Assembly: GCA_903907905.1 (NCBI GenBank)
Contig: CAIVPX010000175.1
Location: forward strand, 1 to 64,000
Direction: 5' to 3'
DNA length: 64,000 bases
Source of the DNA: an uncultured bacterium
GTDB taxonomy: Bacteria > Pseudomonadota > Gammaproteobacteria > Burkholderiales > Burkholderiaceae_E
Every line of letters begins with the position of its first letter. The first letter of the stretch is position 1. Below the pieces are notes generated by a model, which saw only the letters and a list, made by a program, of their open reading frames with translations, ran no database searches and was not told the origin of the DNA. Below, piece by piece: positions 17,874 through 25,688 of the stretch. The translations under genes were made by a program, and so were the position numbers.

Positions 17874-19147
17874 TGGAACCCCATCTGTTCTCGGTACCAC
17901 GCGTAGAACGCGCGAATCATCACTTCCGTGACCATGTAGTAGGCGGGCTCGGTGTCGCGTCCGCCCATTTCGATGACGCCTTCGGACTCGGGGTAGCCGG
18001 CGGCCCCCATCTGCACCTGCGTGAGCATCTCGCTGTCGTCCATCGACACGAAGCCTGCCGGTCCCAGCAGATTGGCATGCTTGAGGCGCAGCCGGCTGAG
18101 TTCTTCGTCGTCGTCGGCAAACCCGTAGTAGGTGAACACCAGTTCGTGCTCGCCCGGGCTGCGAGGAATGACATGCCGCACCTTGAGTGAGTTGGCCTGG
18201 ATACCGAGTTGCGCGGCAGGAAACACCCAGGCGCCACCCACCCGGCCTGCATTGAATTCCTTACGGGGCGTGACGGTTTCGAGGTCCCGAATTTTCAGAT
18301 CGCTACGAAAGCGCGCCATCTGTAGCGTGTCGTCCGTGACCTTCTTGCCCTTGTTGTAGGAAATCATGACGCTATGCTTGCCGCCACCGGTGGGGACGCA
18401 CTCGCCACCCGAGTCGGCACGCCAAAGACCGAAGGTGATGTAGAAGGTGTGCAGCAGCGTGGCGTGGTAGGGGTCCTTGAGATTCTCGAGGTACATCTTC
18501 CAGTTGGCCGGAATGAGCTGGCGGCTGTAGCCCAGCAGCTTGAGCTCGCGGCCCGGAAACATGTGATCGATTTCGGCCAGCACCTCGGGCCCGCAGTAGT
18601 CTTCGAAGCTCGGACCGTCTTGCGAGAAGCAGGCCCAGATCGAACCGCCCCGGTCGACCACCCGCAGCGCCTTGAGCCCGTGCGCGCTCAGGTCGAAGTC
18701 GGCGGGCATGCCGCCCTGGCCGGCCGCACCGCGCCTGAAGGGCAGTCCCTTGAGGTTTCCGTCGAGGTCAAAGTTCCACTGATGGTAAGGGCAGGTGAAG
18801 TCCTTGACCTTGCCGGTGTTTTGCCAGCAGATCTGCGCCTGACGATGGGCGCAGCGGTTTTCAAGGACATTGATCCGGCCTTCCTTGTTGCGCACCATGA
18901 CCACCGGGCGCGTGCCGATCCACTGACGCTTGAAGGCGCCGACCTCGGGTACCTCGCAAGCCAGCCCCACGTAGTGCCAGGTGTCGCCGGCAAAGAAGAG
19001 GTTCATCTCCTTGCGAAACACCTCGGGGTCGGTGTAGATCCAGCTTGGTACTCGCGTGTGGCCGCCCTCAGGCCAGCGCCGCGCCGGTGCCGAGCTTTCC
19101 GAGGGGGCGTCTGGCGCGGATGTCTGATCGGGTTGATTCATGGGCAT
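17870..19147 (-). CDS. Rieske ring-hydroxylating oxygenase, alpha subunit
   Basis: This 425-residue catalytic subunit hydroxylates an aromatic ring using O2 and electrons from a reductase chain. The Rieske [2Fe-2S] ligands are Cys99, His101, Cys119 and His122 (NRCAHRQAQ and FTCPYHQW). The mononuclear iron site is KDPYHATLLH with His228 and His233, the bridging Asp225, and an Asp near 370 (SMDDSEML) as third ligand. It resembles salicylate/anthranilate-type oxygenases by the paired beta subunit (inference). It starts 4 nt after the beta gene. No ferredoxin or reductase gene is in the cluster, so electrons must come from elsewhere. Confidence 0.92.
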   Translation of the reverse strand: MPMNQPDQTSAPDAPSESSAPARRWPEGGHTRVPSWIYTDPEVFRKEMNLFFAGDTWHYVGLACEVPEVGAFKRQWIGTRPVVMVRNKEGRINVLENRCAHRQAQICWQNTGKVKDFTCPYHQWNFDLDGNLKGLPFRRGAAGQGGMPADFDLSAHGLKALRVVDRGGSIWACFSQDGPSFEDYCGPEVLAEIDHMFPGRELKLLGYSRQLIPANWKMYLENLKDPYHATLLHTFYITFGLWRADSGGECVPTGGGKHSVMISYNKGKKVTDDTLQMARFRSDLKIRDLETVTPRKEFNAGRVGGAWVFPAAQLGIQANSLKVRHVIPRSPGEHELVFTYYGFADDDEELSRLRLKHANLLGPAGFVSMDDSEMLTQVQMGAAGYPESEGVIEMGGRDTEPAYYMVTEVMIRAFYAWYREQMGFQ

Positions 19148-19151
19148 GGGC

Positions 19152-19643
19152 TCAGACGGGGATGATCAGCGAGGTGCGGATGCGGTAGTTGTCGTGCACG
19201 CACCAGCGGTCTTTGAGCAGCAGGCGCTCGCCGGTGTCGACGAAGGTATCGAGATAGCGGCCGGCCATGTTTACGACCGGGTCGCGATCGGACAGGCTTT
19301 CGACGATCATGAAGTTGGCCTCGGCGCGGATCAGCGAGCCGTCGACATCGAGCACCCGAACCGCGCTCACGAAATGGCGCAGCGAGCGCGGTTCGAACAC
19401 CGTGGTTTCGCGCAAGGCCGTGACCCGGTCGAGCAGCATGTCGCGGCCATCGCAGTAAATGAGCGAGAGCGGCAGGCCCGCGTCATGGTTCTCGCGGGAC
19501 AGCACCCGGTAGCGGCAGTCTTCGACGAAGAAATCGGGCCAGCGCTCCAACTCGCCGGTGTCCAGACAACTGATGTAGTCGTCGTGGAAGTCTCGCAGCG
19601 CGGCGCGCAGCGACGAATGGGGGGCAGCCTGGGCGCCCATCAT
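19152..19643 (-). CDS. ring-hydroxylating oxygenase, beta subunit
   Basis: This 163-residue NTF2-fold structural subunit associates with the Rieske alpha subunit. Diagnostic segments are DDYISCLDTGELERWPDFF, CRYRVLSREN, YCDGRDMLLDRVTALRET, RSLRHFVS and the C-terminal VDTGERLLLKDRWCVHDNYR. The ATG at 19643 overlaps the TGA of the cupin gene (19640-19642), giving coupled translation; the frame reaches 19856 inside that gene and is not used. It is of normal length for small subunits of salicylate 5-hydroxylase or anthranilate dioxygenase type. Confidence 0.9.
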   Translation of the reverse strand: MMGAQAAPHSSLRAALRDFHDDYISCLDTGELERWPDFFVEDCRYRVLSRENHDAGLPLSLIYCDGRDMLLDRVTALRETTVFEPRSLRHFVSAVRVLDVDGSLIRAEANFMIVESLSDRDPVVNMAGRYLDTFVDTGERLLLKDRWCVHDNYRIRTSLIIPV

Positions 19644-20746
19644 GCTTTGGCGAGCGAGGCGCGATTGCTCTCGAAGCCCTTCTGGCTGCCGAGCGCGCGA
19701 ATGGGCTCCTCGATGCGTTCCTGCCAGATGAGCGACTCCATGCCGATGTGCAGCGGGTGGTCCTGGATGGTGAGCGCCGAGGTGGAGACGTCGCGCGTAT
19801 GGTGCGAGTGCATGACCCAGCCTGGGGCCGACAGCAGCAGATCGCCCGCTTTCCATTCGATGCGCTCGCCGGCCACAAAGCTGTGACCGTGGCCTCGAAG
19901 GTAGTAGTTGATGGCTGCCGAGCTGTGCCGGTGCGGCACGTGATTGCTGCCGGGGGGCGTGGACGAGAGGGTGGCAAAGAAGCTGTGCGTGGTGCCGATT
20001 CGCCGCTCGGTGGCCGGGTTGTACAGCACGAAGAGCCGGCGGCCGTTGTAGGCCATGTCGAGCTCATTGACGCTGGGCAGATATTCGGCCACCTTGGCCC
20101 ATGGCCAGTGCAGTGCCTTGGATTCGAGCACATCGATATCGATGAGGTATTCATACCCCAGCAGCCAGGCGCCGTCCTCGGTGATCTGCTTGCGCAGGGC
20201 GAGGTCGCGCGCCGAAGCGCCGCCTGTCGCGGCGGGTGCGGCCTTGGCGTGCCGGTCGGCGGGCGGCGTGTCGCCCTCGAACTCCTCTACATAGTGCACC
20301 TCGAGTTTTTCAAGCAGGGGCGCATTGGAGTAGGACAGGCGAACCCAGGGCACGCTGCCGTCGTTGCGATACGAGTGGATCTGCATGGACGGGGTATTCC
20401 AGACGTCGCGCTCGGCGATACAGAGGTCTCGTCCCTGGACGCGGGCGATGCCGGTACCGGCCACGCAGATCTCGACCATGTTCGAGTTCTTGCGCAGATT
20501 GGTAGTGCGCTCCCCCGGTGAGACCACGTTGATGGTGACATCGATGCCGGGCGCGAACCCCAGCCCCGGTGCCTGCGCGGACGGGTGCACGATCAGCGAG
20601 GCGCGTCGGCCGTTATCGGGGCGGGGGCCATCGGCCAGGCGGGCGGCCTCGGCGGCAATGTCCTCGCCCTTGACGACGATGGAGGGCCAAGGCTGCTGAA
20701 CGCGCGAGTGCTGGCCCGAAATATTGAGGAAGGGCGAGGCTGTCAT
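19640..20746 (-). CDS. double-cupin dioxygenase, gentisate 1,2-dioxygenase-like
   Basis: This 368-residue bicupin protein is most like gentisate/1-hydroxy-2-naphthoate ring-cleavage dioxygenases. The C-terminal cupin has a plausible metal site: His272 and His274 (NHVPHRHSSA) and a later His near 313 (PGWVMHSHH). The N-terminal cupin (about 70-140) reads VVSPGERTTNLRKN where gentisate dioxygenases carry the H-x-H motif, so the usual iron site is missing there. The ATG at 20746 follows AAGGAGA. It is the first gene of the leftward oxygenase cluster, which fits a role in cleaving the hydroxylated ring (inference). Confidence 0.78.
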   Translation of the reverse strand: MTASPFLNISGQHSRVQQPWPSIVVKGEDIAAEAARLADGPRPDNGRRASLIVHPSAQAPGLGFAPGIDVTINVVSPGERTTNLRKNSNMVEICVAGTGIARVQGRDLCIAERDVWNTPSMQIHSYRNDGSVPWVRLSYSNAPLLEKLEVHYVEEFEGDTPPADRHAKAAPAATGGASARDLALRKQITEDGAWLLGYEYLIDIDVLESKALHWPWAKVAEYLPSVNELDMAYNGRRLFVLYNPATERRIGTTHSFFATLSSTPPGSNHVPHRHSSAAINYYLRGHGHSFVAGERIEWKAGDLLLSAPGWVMHSHHTRDVSTSALTIQDHPLHIGMESLIWQERIEEPIRALGSQKGFESNRASLAKA

Positions 20747-21031
20747 GGTCGGTCTCCTTCGGGTACCTGCCAAGCCGCCGGGGGGCGTTTTGTACCCGAT
20801 TCTTGTCGTGAGTGGCTCGATTCTGCACACTGCGGCAGTCTAGGACAAGTCGACGCACCGCGACCCGTGTCGCTTCCGCCCGGCAAGGGCCGCTTGCCGC
20901 CCGAGCGCATCGGGGGGCAAGCGGCGCCCTGGGCCGGCAAAGCATCCGGCACGACAGGCGCTGGCCTGAGCAGCGTGGTGCGCGGGATAATCGTTGTCAA
21001 ATCGGACAAGCCGGACAACGAGGGGACCAGT
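20747..21031. other. divergent intergenic region controlling the two halves of the aromatic cluster
   Basis: These 285 bp separate the cupin start (minus strand) from the hydrolase start (plus strand). I see no gene in it. It holds the candidate -10 and the repeated GACAA/TTGTC motifs described separately. No regulator gene lies next to it. Confidence 0.5.
20986..21019 (+). promoter_or_regulatory. candidate promoter -10 and operator-like repeats
   Basis: GATAAT (20986-20991) is followed at once by GTTGTC (20993-20998), GACAAG (21005-21010) and GACAAC (21014-21019). TTGTC pairs with GACAA as an inverted repeat with a 6-bp gap, GTTGTC and GACAAC form a wider inverted repeat, and CGGACAA occurs twice in tandem. 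The group lies between the -10 and the TTG start at 21032, a usual place for a repressor site. The -35 is not convincing. Confidence 0.3.
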
Positions 21032-22204
21032 TTGAGCAACAGGGTGGTGTTCGAGATCAATGCCGAGTGGGTGCACCTCCAGTACGCCGAGCGTGCTCGC
21101 TTCAAGGACGTCTACGGTTTTTCGGGCTCACAGGGCTTCGTGAATCTTGAGGCGATCCGGTATGTACCGAAAGGCTGTCCCAGCCGGACGCTGCTCATAT
21201 ACATGCACCCGTCGAGCACCTTGCAACTGCTGCCCATGCCGCGGGCTATGGCCCAGCATGGGCTTCACGTGCTCTGTGCGGGCAGTCGCTATGCCCGCAA
21301 TGACAGCGCACTCATCATGGAAAACGTGGTGCTTGATCTGGGCGCGTACATTCGTCATGCCCGCCAGGTCTGGTCCTATGAAAAGATCGTACTGGTGGGA
21401 TGGTCCGGGGGCGGGTCGCTGAGCCTCTTTTATCAGTCTCAGGCCGAGTCGCCAACCATCACCCACACACCCGCGGGCGATCCCTGTAACCTGGTGGAGG
21501 CGGGCTTGTCGCCTGCGGATGCCGTGATCTTTCAGGCGGCGCATGTCTCGCGAGCCGAACTGCTCGCCGACTGGATCGATCCCTCGGTGCTGGACGAAGA
21601 CCGCCCGGAACAGCGCGACCCCTCGCTCGACCTCTACCACCCGGACAATTTGCCGCCCTATTCGGACGCGTTCCTGACGGCTTTTCGTGCCGCGCAGCTT
21701 GGGCGCGTTCGCAGGCGTACTGCTTGGGTGAAGGACCTGCTCGCCTCCTTGCGCACCCAGGGCGGGCTTGAAATGGAGCGAGGCTTCGTCACCCACCGCA
21801 CGCTTGCCGAGCCGCGCTTTCTCGATGCCCACATCGATCCGAACGATCGCCCGATCGGTACCTGTTACCTCGGGGTGCCCGAGACGGTCAACAGCGGGCC
21901 TATCGGGCTTGCGCGCTTTTCTACCTTGCGCGCTTGGCTCTCGCAATGGTCGATCGATGACACGCAGGCGCACGGTGAAGGCTGCGCTGCGAGCATCACG
22001 GTGCCGCTTCTCGCGATCGAGCACAGCGCCGATGACGCCGTGCCGCAGCCGCACACGCGGCGCGTGTTTGATGCGGCCGCGAGCTCAGACAAGACCCTGC
22101 ACGTCATTCACGGGGCGACCCACTATTTTTCGGGGCAACCCATGCACCTCGGGCAGGCCGTTACGCTGTACCTCGACTGGTTGGACAGTCGGGGGCTGCG
22201 GTGA
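21032..22204 (+). CDS. alpha/beta-hydrolase-fold protein
   Basis: This is a 390-residue protein with the nucleophile elbow GWSGGG (Ser125), an oxyanion-side segment LLIYMHPSSTLQL, a likely acid in EHSADDAVPQ and a likely catalytic His in IHGATHYFSGQP near the C-terminus, so the triad is complete. The TTG at 21032 is chosen for GAGGGG about 7 nt upstream; the frame remains open far upstream but over non-coding-looking sequence. It may hydrolyse an ester or a C-C bond. It is divergent from the oxygenase cluster and 46 nt from a second hydrolase-like gene, so it probably acts in the same pathway. Confidence 0.8.
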   Translation: MSNRVVFEINAEWVHLQYAERARFKDVYGFSGSQGFVNLEAIRYVPKGCPSRTLLIYMHPSSTLQLLPMPRAMAQHGLHVLCAGSRYARNDSALIMENVVLDLGAYIRHARQVWSYEKIVLVGWSGGGSLSLFYQSQAESPTITHTPAGDPCNLVEAGLSPADAVIFQAAHVSRAELLADWIDPSVLDEDRPEQRDPSLDLYHPDNLPPYSDAFLTAFRAAQLGRVRRRTAWVKDLLASLRTQGGLEMERGFVTHRTLAEPRFLDAHIDPNDRPIGTCYLGVPETVNSGPIGLARFSTLRAWLSQWSIDDTQAHGEGCAASITVPLLAIEHSADDAVPQPHTRRVFDAAASSDKTLHVIHGATHYFSGQPMHLGQAVTLYLDWLDSRGLR

Positions 22205-22250
22205 GCGCGCGCCGACGCGATTCGTGTGGGCACCGATCAGGAGAACGGCG

Positions 22251-23093
22251 ATGACGCTGCAGTGCTCGTGGATCGAAACAGCGCAGGGACGCCTTCACTT
22301 TGCGCGCTGCGGTCAAGGTTTTCCGGTGTTGCTGCTGCACCAGACGCCGCGCTCCTGGGACGAGTACCGGGACGTGCTGCCCCGGCTGGGCCGACACTTC
22401 GATGGGCTGGCGATGGATACGGTCGGCTACGGACTGTCGCCGCCCTTTGCCGACGGACTGCCCACGGTCGAGCGCTGGGCGTCCGCCGCGCTGGCGCTGC
22501 TCGATGCGCTCGGGCTCGAACGTGTGGCCGTGGTGGGGCATCACACGGGTGCGGTCATCGCGATGGAGATGGCCGCGACGGCTCCGCAGCGGGTGGCGGC
22601 GCTCGTGCTCTCCTCGTGCCCGATGGTCGATGCGGAGCGACGCGCGCGGCATGGCGATCACGCCGTGGTGGATCAGGTGACGCGCAAGGCCGATGGATCG
22701 CATCTGCTCGAACTCTGGCGCATGCGTCAGCCGTTTTACCCAGACGATGACATCGACTTGATGGAACGCTTCATGGTTGACGCGCTGCGGGTGGGTGAGC
22801 GTGCCGCGCAAGGCCATCTGTGTGTCAATCGCTACCGGATGGAGGACCGCATTGGGCGGGTGACCTGCCCGACGCTTCTGGTTGGTGCGACCGAGGATCC
22901 GCATGCGTACCCGGCGGTGCCGAGGCTACAGCAGGCCATCGCGACGAGTCGGGTCGTAGCAATCGAGGGGGGCAGGGTGCCCTTGCCTGATCAGATGCCG
23001 GAGGCGTTTTCAGCGGCTGTGCAGAATTTTCTGGATGGTCTTCAATTGTGCCCGACCCCGAATGAACCCAAGGAGACTTTGGATGCGACTTGA
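22251..23093 (+). CDS. alpha/beta-hydrolase-fold protein lacking the usual nucleophile
   Basis: This 280-residue protein has a clear alpha/beta-hydrolase N-terminus (FPVLLLHQTPRSWDEYRDVL, LAMDTVGYGLS). The nucleophile elbow reads VVGHHTGAV, so His98 takes the place of Ser, Asp or Cys. Near residue 255 the segment EGGRVPLPDQMPEAF has Arg where the catalytic His is often found. The rest, including LLVGATEDP, looks intact. The ATG at 22251 follows CAGGAGA. It may use unusual chemistry, bind a ligand without catalysis, or serve as a decarboxylase- or lyase-like member of the fold. It overlaps the next Bug gene by 11 nt. Confidence 0.8.
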   Translation: MTLQCSWIETAQGRLHFARCGQGFPVLLLHQTPRSWDEYRDVLPRLGRHFDGLAMDTVGYGLSPPFADGLPTVERWASAALALLDALGLERVAVVGHHTGAVIAMEMAATAPQRVAALVLSSCPMVDAERRARHGDHAVVDQVTRKADGSHLLELWRMRQPFYPDDDIDLMERFMVDALRVGERAAQGHLCVNRYRMEDRIGRVTCPTLLVGATEDPHAYPAVPRLQQAIATSRVVAIEGGRVPLPDQMPEAFSAAVQNFLDGLQLCPTPNEPKETLDAT

Positions 23094-24126
23094 CCCGCTG
23101 ACCTCGCTGGGCGAAGCCTCGGATGTGACTGATTCACGGCGATCCGAGGCACGCCGACGATTTTCCGCCCACCTCGCTGGGGCTGTGCTGGGCGCAGGGT
23201 TGATGCCTGCCGCCCTGCGTGCGCAGGACTACCCGTCCAAGCCCGTTCGGGTCATTGTGCCCTTTGCGCCCGGCGGTGGCGGCGATGTACTGGCCCGGAT
23301 GGTGATGGGGCGAGCCGCCCGGGAACTCGGCCAGAACGTCGTGTTCGAAAACATCTCTGGCGCGGGGGGCAACCTCGGCTCGCAGACGGCCACCCGCGCG
23401 CCGGCGGATGGCTACACCGTGCTCTACGGTACCAACGGCACCTTCGCGATCAATCACTCGCTCTACAAGAACCCTGGCTTCGACCCGCTGCGCGACTTCG
23501 AACCGGTGTCGCTTCTCACCCGCATCGCCTGCATCGCGGCGGTGCGCCCAGGGCTGGACGTGTCGAGTTTTCCGGAGTTGCTCGCGCGAATCAAGGCCAA
23601 CCCCGGCAAGTTCACCTATGCGTCGGCGGGCAACGGCACCACCTCACACCTCGCCGCCGAATTGCTGAAAGCGTCAGCGGGCGTTTCGATTGTGCACATA
23701 CCGTATCGGGGTGGCGCACCTGCACTGACCGATCTCATTGGCGGGCAGATCGACATGATGATTGAGGTGATGCCCAACATCGGACCGCAGGTACGAAGCG
23801 GTCGTGTGCGCGGGCTCGCGGTCAGTACCGCGACGCGGGTGGCGTCCTTCCCAGCTGTGCCCACCATTGCCGAATCGGGGGTGCCCGGGTTCGATGTCGG
23901 CGCCTGGGATGCGGTGGTCGTGCCGAAGGGTACGCCCACTGCCGCGATCGCGCGGCTTCAATCGGCTATTGGGGCGGCGCTCGATGACCCGGCGCTTCGT
24001 CAGCAACTGGCCGATCGTGGAGCCGAGCCTGCGCTGCGTCCTGAAGGCGAGCTGAGCGGGTTCATCCGCTCGGAGATCGATCGTTGGGGGTCGGCCGTGG
24101 CGCGTTCAGGGGCGACGGTCGATTGA
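23083..24126 (+). CDS. Bug/TctC-type periplasmic solute-binding protein (4), possible Tat substrate
   Basis: This 347-residue protein starts at the ATG at 23083, preceded by AAGGAGA and overlapping the hydrolase gene by 11 nt. The leader is long, with SEARRRFSAHLAGAVLGAGL: arginines, Phe, then a mildly hydrophobic run, which resembles a twin-arginine signal more than the short Sec leaders of the other Bug proteins here. After cleavage it reads YPSKPVRVIVPFAPGGGG. Family segments VFENISGAGGNLG and VPKGTP are present. It closes the rightward half of the aromatic cluster. Confidence 0.88.
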   Translation: MRLDPLTSLGEASDVTDSRRSEARRRFSAHLAGAVLGAGLMPAALRAQDYPSKPVRVIVPFAPGGGGDVLARMVMGRAARELGQNVVFENISGAGGNLGSQTATRAPADGYTVLYGTNGTFAINHSLYKNPGFDPLRDFEPVSLLTRIACIAAVRPGLDVSSFPELLARIKANPGKFTYASAGNGTTSHLAAELLKASAGVSIVHIPYRGGAPALTDLIGGQIDMMIEVMPNIGPQVRSGRVRGLAVSTATRVASFPAVPTIAESGVPGFDVGAWDAVVVPKGTPTAAIARLQSAIGAALDDPALRQQLADRGAEPALRPEGELSGFIRSEIDRWGSAVARSGATVD

Positions 24127-24288
24127 GCCGGGTCGTGGACCGCGGTGGCGAGCCCCGCCAGCCCCGGGAGATGATGGGGCGGGGGCCGGGTCTGCTGAGG
24201 GGAGCACTTCGCTTCGATGAGGTGAGACGATGCGCCCGCGCTAGGTGAGTGGCTGATTCGTCTCGACCTTGGATTCGTCTATTCGGGT

Positions 24289-24645
24289 TTAACCACTGCG
24301 GATCCTCACGCTCTTGCGCGTGCGCTCGAAAAAACCGTCGGGCTTGGTCCGGACCCAGTTTACGAACCGGGCCATCTCCGGGTGCGCCAGCAGGGACTCG
24401 ACCGAGTAGTACTGCCGGGCGAGTTCGGTTTCGGTAAAGAGCGCGTGAATCTGCCGATGACAGATCCGATGAAGGTACTCGGTTCGCACGCCGCCTCGCG
24501 AGCGCGGCACGAGATGGTGGGCGTCGCGCTGCGCCGCAGGAATGGTGCGCTGGCAGAGCGGGCATACGATGATCGACTCCGTGATGACCGCCGCTGCGCC
24601 CGCGCGATGTGCCTCGGCCAGCAGGCGCCTGATGCGCCCCGGCAT
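24289..24645 (-). CDS. small HNH endonuclease-type protein
   Basis: This 118-residue protein has a zinc-knuckle pair Cys28/Cys31 (IVCPLCQR) and an HNH-like core DAHHLVPRSRGG (His43, His44), then YLHRICHRQIHALF with Cys62, His63 and His67. HNH proteins of this size are single-domain nucleases, sometimes of phage or housekeeping origin; the substrate is not known. The ATG at 24645 lies 5 nt after the stop of the Bug gene, so it is probably the last gene of the flavoprotein-Bug operon, an odd partner. A longer start at 24693 would lie inside the Bug gene. Confidence 0.8.
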   Translation of the reverse strand: MPGRIRRLLAEAHRAGAAAVITESIIVCPLCQRTIPAAQRDAHHLVPRSRGGVRTEYLHRICHRQIHALFTETELARQYYSVESLLAHPEMARFVNWVRTKPDGFFERTRKSVRIRSG

Positions 24646-24650
24646 GGGCT

Positions 24651-25652
24651 TCAGTCCGGCCGGATTCCGGCCTCGCTGATCAGCTTGGCCCACTTCGTGA
24701 CATCGCCCTTCAGAAATTCGAGGAATTGCGCGGGCGAGGCCTGATGCACCACGTCCGCTCCCAGGCCTGTCCAGCGATTGGCGAGATCGGGTGCCTGAAG
24801 CGCGCGGACAATCTCGGTATGAAGCCGGTTGACGATGGTGGCCGGTGTTTGTGCCGGCGCGAGCATGCCGTACCAGGCGTAAATATCGAATCCAGGCAGT
24901 CCCGACTCGGCGACGGTTGGCAGATCCGGTGCTGCCGAGGTCCGACGCTCGCCGGTGGTCGCCAGCGCACGCAGCTTGCCCGTGCGGACGTGGGGCAGAG
25001 CGATCGGTCCGCCGGGAAACATCAGGGCGACGTGGCCACCCAGCAGGTCGGTGACCGCCTGCGTGACCCCCTTGTAGGGCACATGCACCATGTCAACGCC
25101 GGCCATGCGCTTGAACATCTCGCCGGCCAGATGCAGGGTGCTGCCGGTGCCAGCCGAGCCGTAGAGCACCTTGCCTGGTCGCGCCTTGATGTAGGCAATC
25201 AGTTCCGGAACCGTGCGCACCGGCAGATCGGGGTGGATCACCAGGACCAGCGGTGTGACGGCGACCAGGGTGATCGGCGAAAAGTCGCGGATCGGATCGA
25301 CACCCGTACTGGGGTAGAGGGCCGGATTGATGGTGTGGGGGCTCGCCGTCAGCAGCAGGGTGTGGCCGTCGGGCGCGGCGCGGGCGACCGCCTCGGTGCC
25401 GATCGCGTAGTTGGCGCCAGGCCGGTTGTCGACCACGAAGGGCTGGCCGAGCGCCGCGGCCAGTCGCTCGGTGAGGCTGCGCGTAATCACATCACCGGGG
25501 CTGCCAGCTGGCGCCGGGATGATTACTTTGACCGGCCGGGAGGGCCAGTCCTGCGCAGCCACCGGGTGGGGAAGTACGATCGCCGTGAGCGCGAGGGCCG
25601 CCCACGCGCGAGCCCAGCGGCTTGGCGGGTGCCGCGTGCTTGTTCCCTTCAT
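24651..25652 (-). CDS. Bug/TctC-type periplasmic solute-binding protein (5)
   Basis: This is a 333-residue protein. The ATG at 25652 follows AAGGAG about 8 nt upstream; a TTG at 25658 is also in frame. The signal peptide ends ...VLPHPVAAQ before DWPSRPVKVIIPAPAGSPGD, a variant with PAPAGSPGD where most others have a VVP-x-x-PGG-type segment. FVVDNRPGANYAIG and VHVPYKGVTQAVTDLLGG follow the family. It is 36 nt behind the TMADH-like flavoprotein gene and 5 nt before the HNH gene, so it probably serves uptake or sensing for the flavoprotein substrate. Confidence 0.9.
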   Translation of the reverse strand: MKGTSTRHPPSRWARAWAALALTAIVLPHPVAAQDWPSRPVKVIIPAPAGSPGDVITRSLTERLAAALGQPFVVDNRPGANYAIGTEAVARAAPDGHTLLLTASPHTINPALYPSTGVDPIRDFSPITLVAVTPLVLVIHPDLPVRTVPELIAYIKARPGKVLYGSAGTGSTLHLAGEMFKRMAGVDMVHVPYKGVTQAVTDLLGGHVALMFPGGPIALPHVRTGKLRALATTGERRTSAAPDLPTVAESGLPGFDIYAWYGMLAPAQTPATIVNRLHTEIVRALQAPDLANRWTGLGADVVHQASPAQFLEFLKGDVTKWAKLISEAGIRPD

Positions 25653-25688
25653 GACCAACTCCTTGTTGAAAGCAGAATGTTGCGAGGT

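Noticed and set aside
24150-24190. GC-rich imperfect hairpin (CCCCGCC with GGCGGGG) after the Bug gene at 23083
   Set aside because: The loop is long (about 17 nt), there is no T-tract, and the bases are low in complexity, so it is not better than chance for this GC content.
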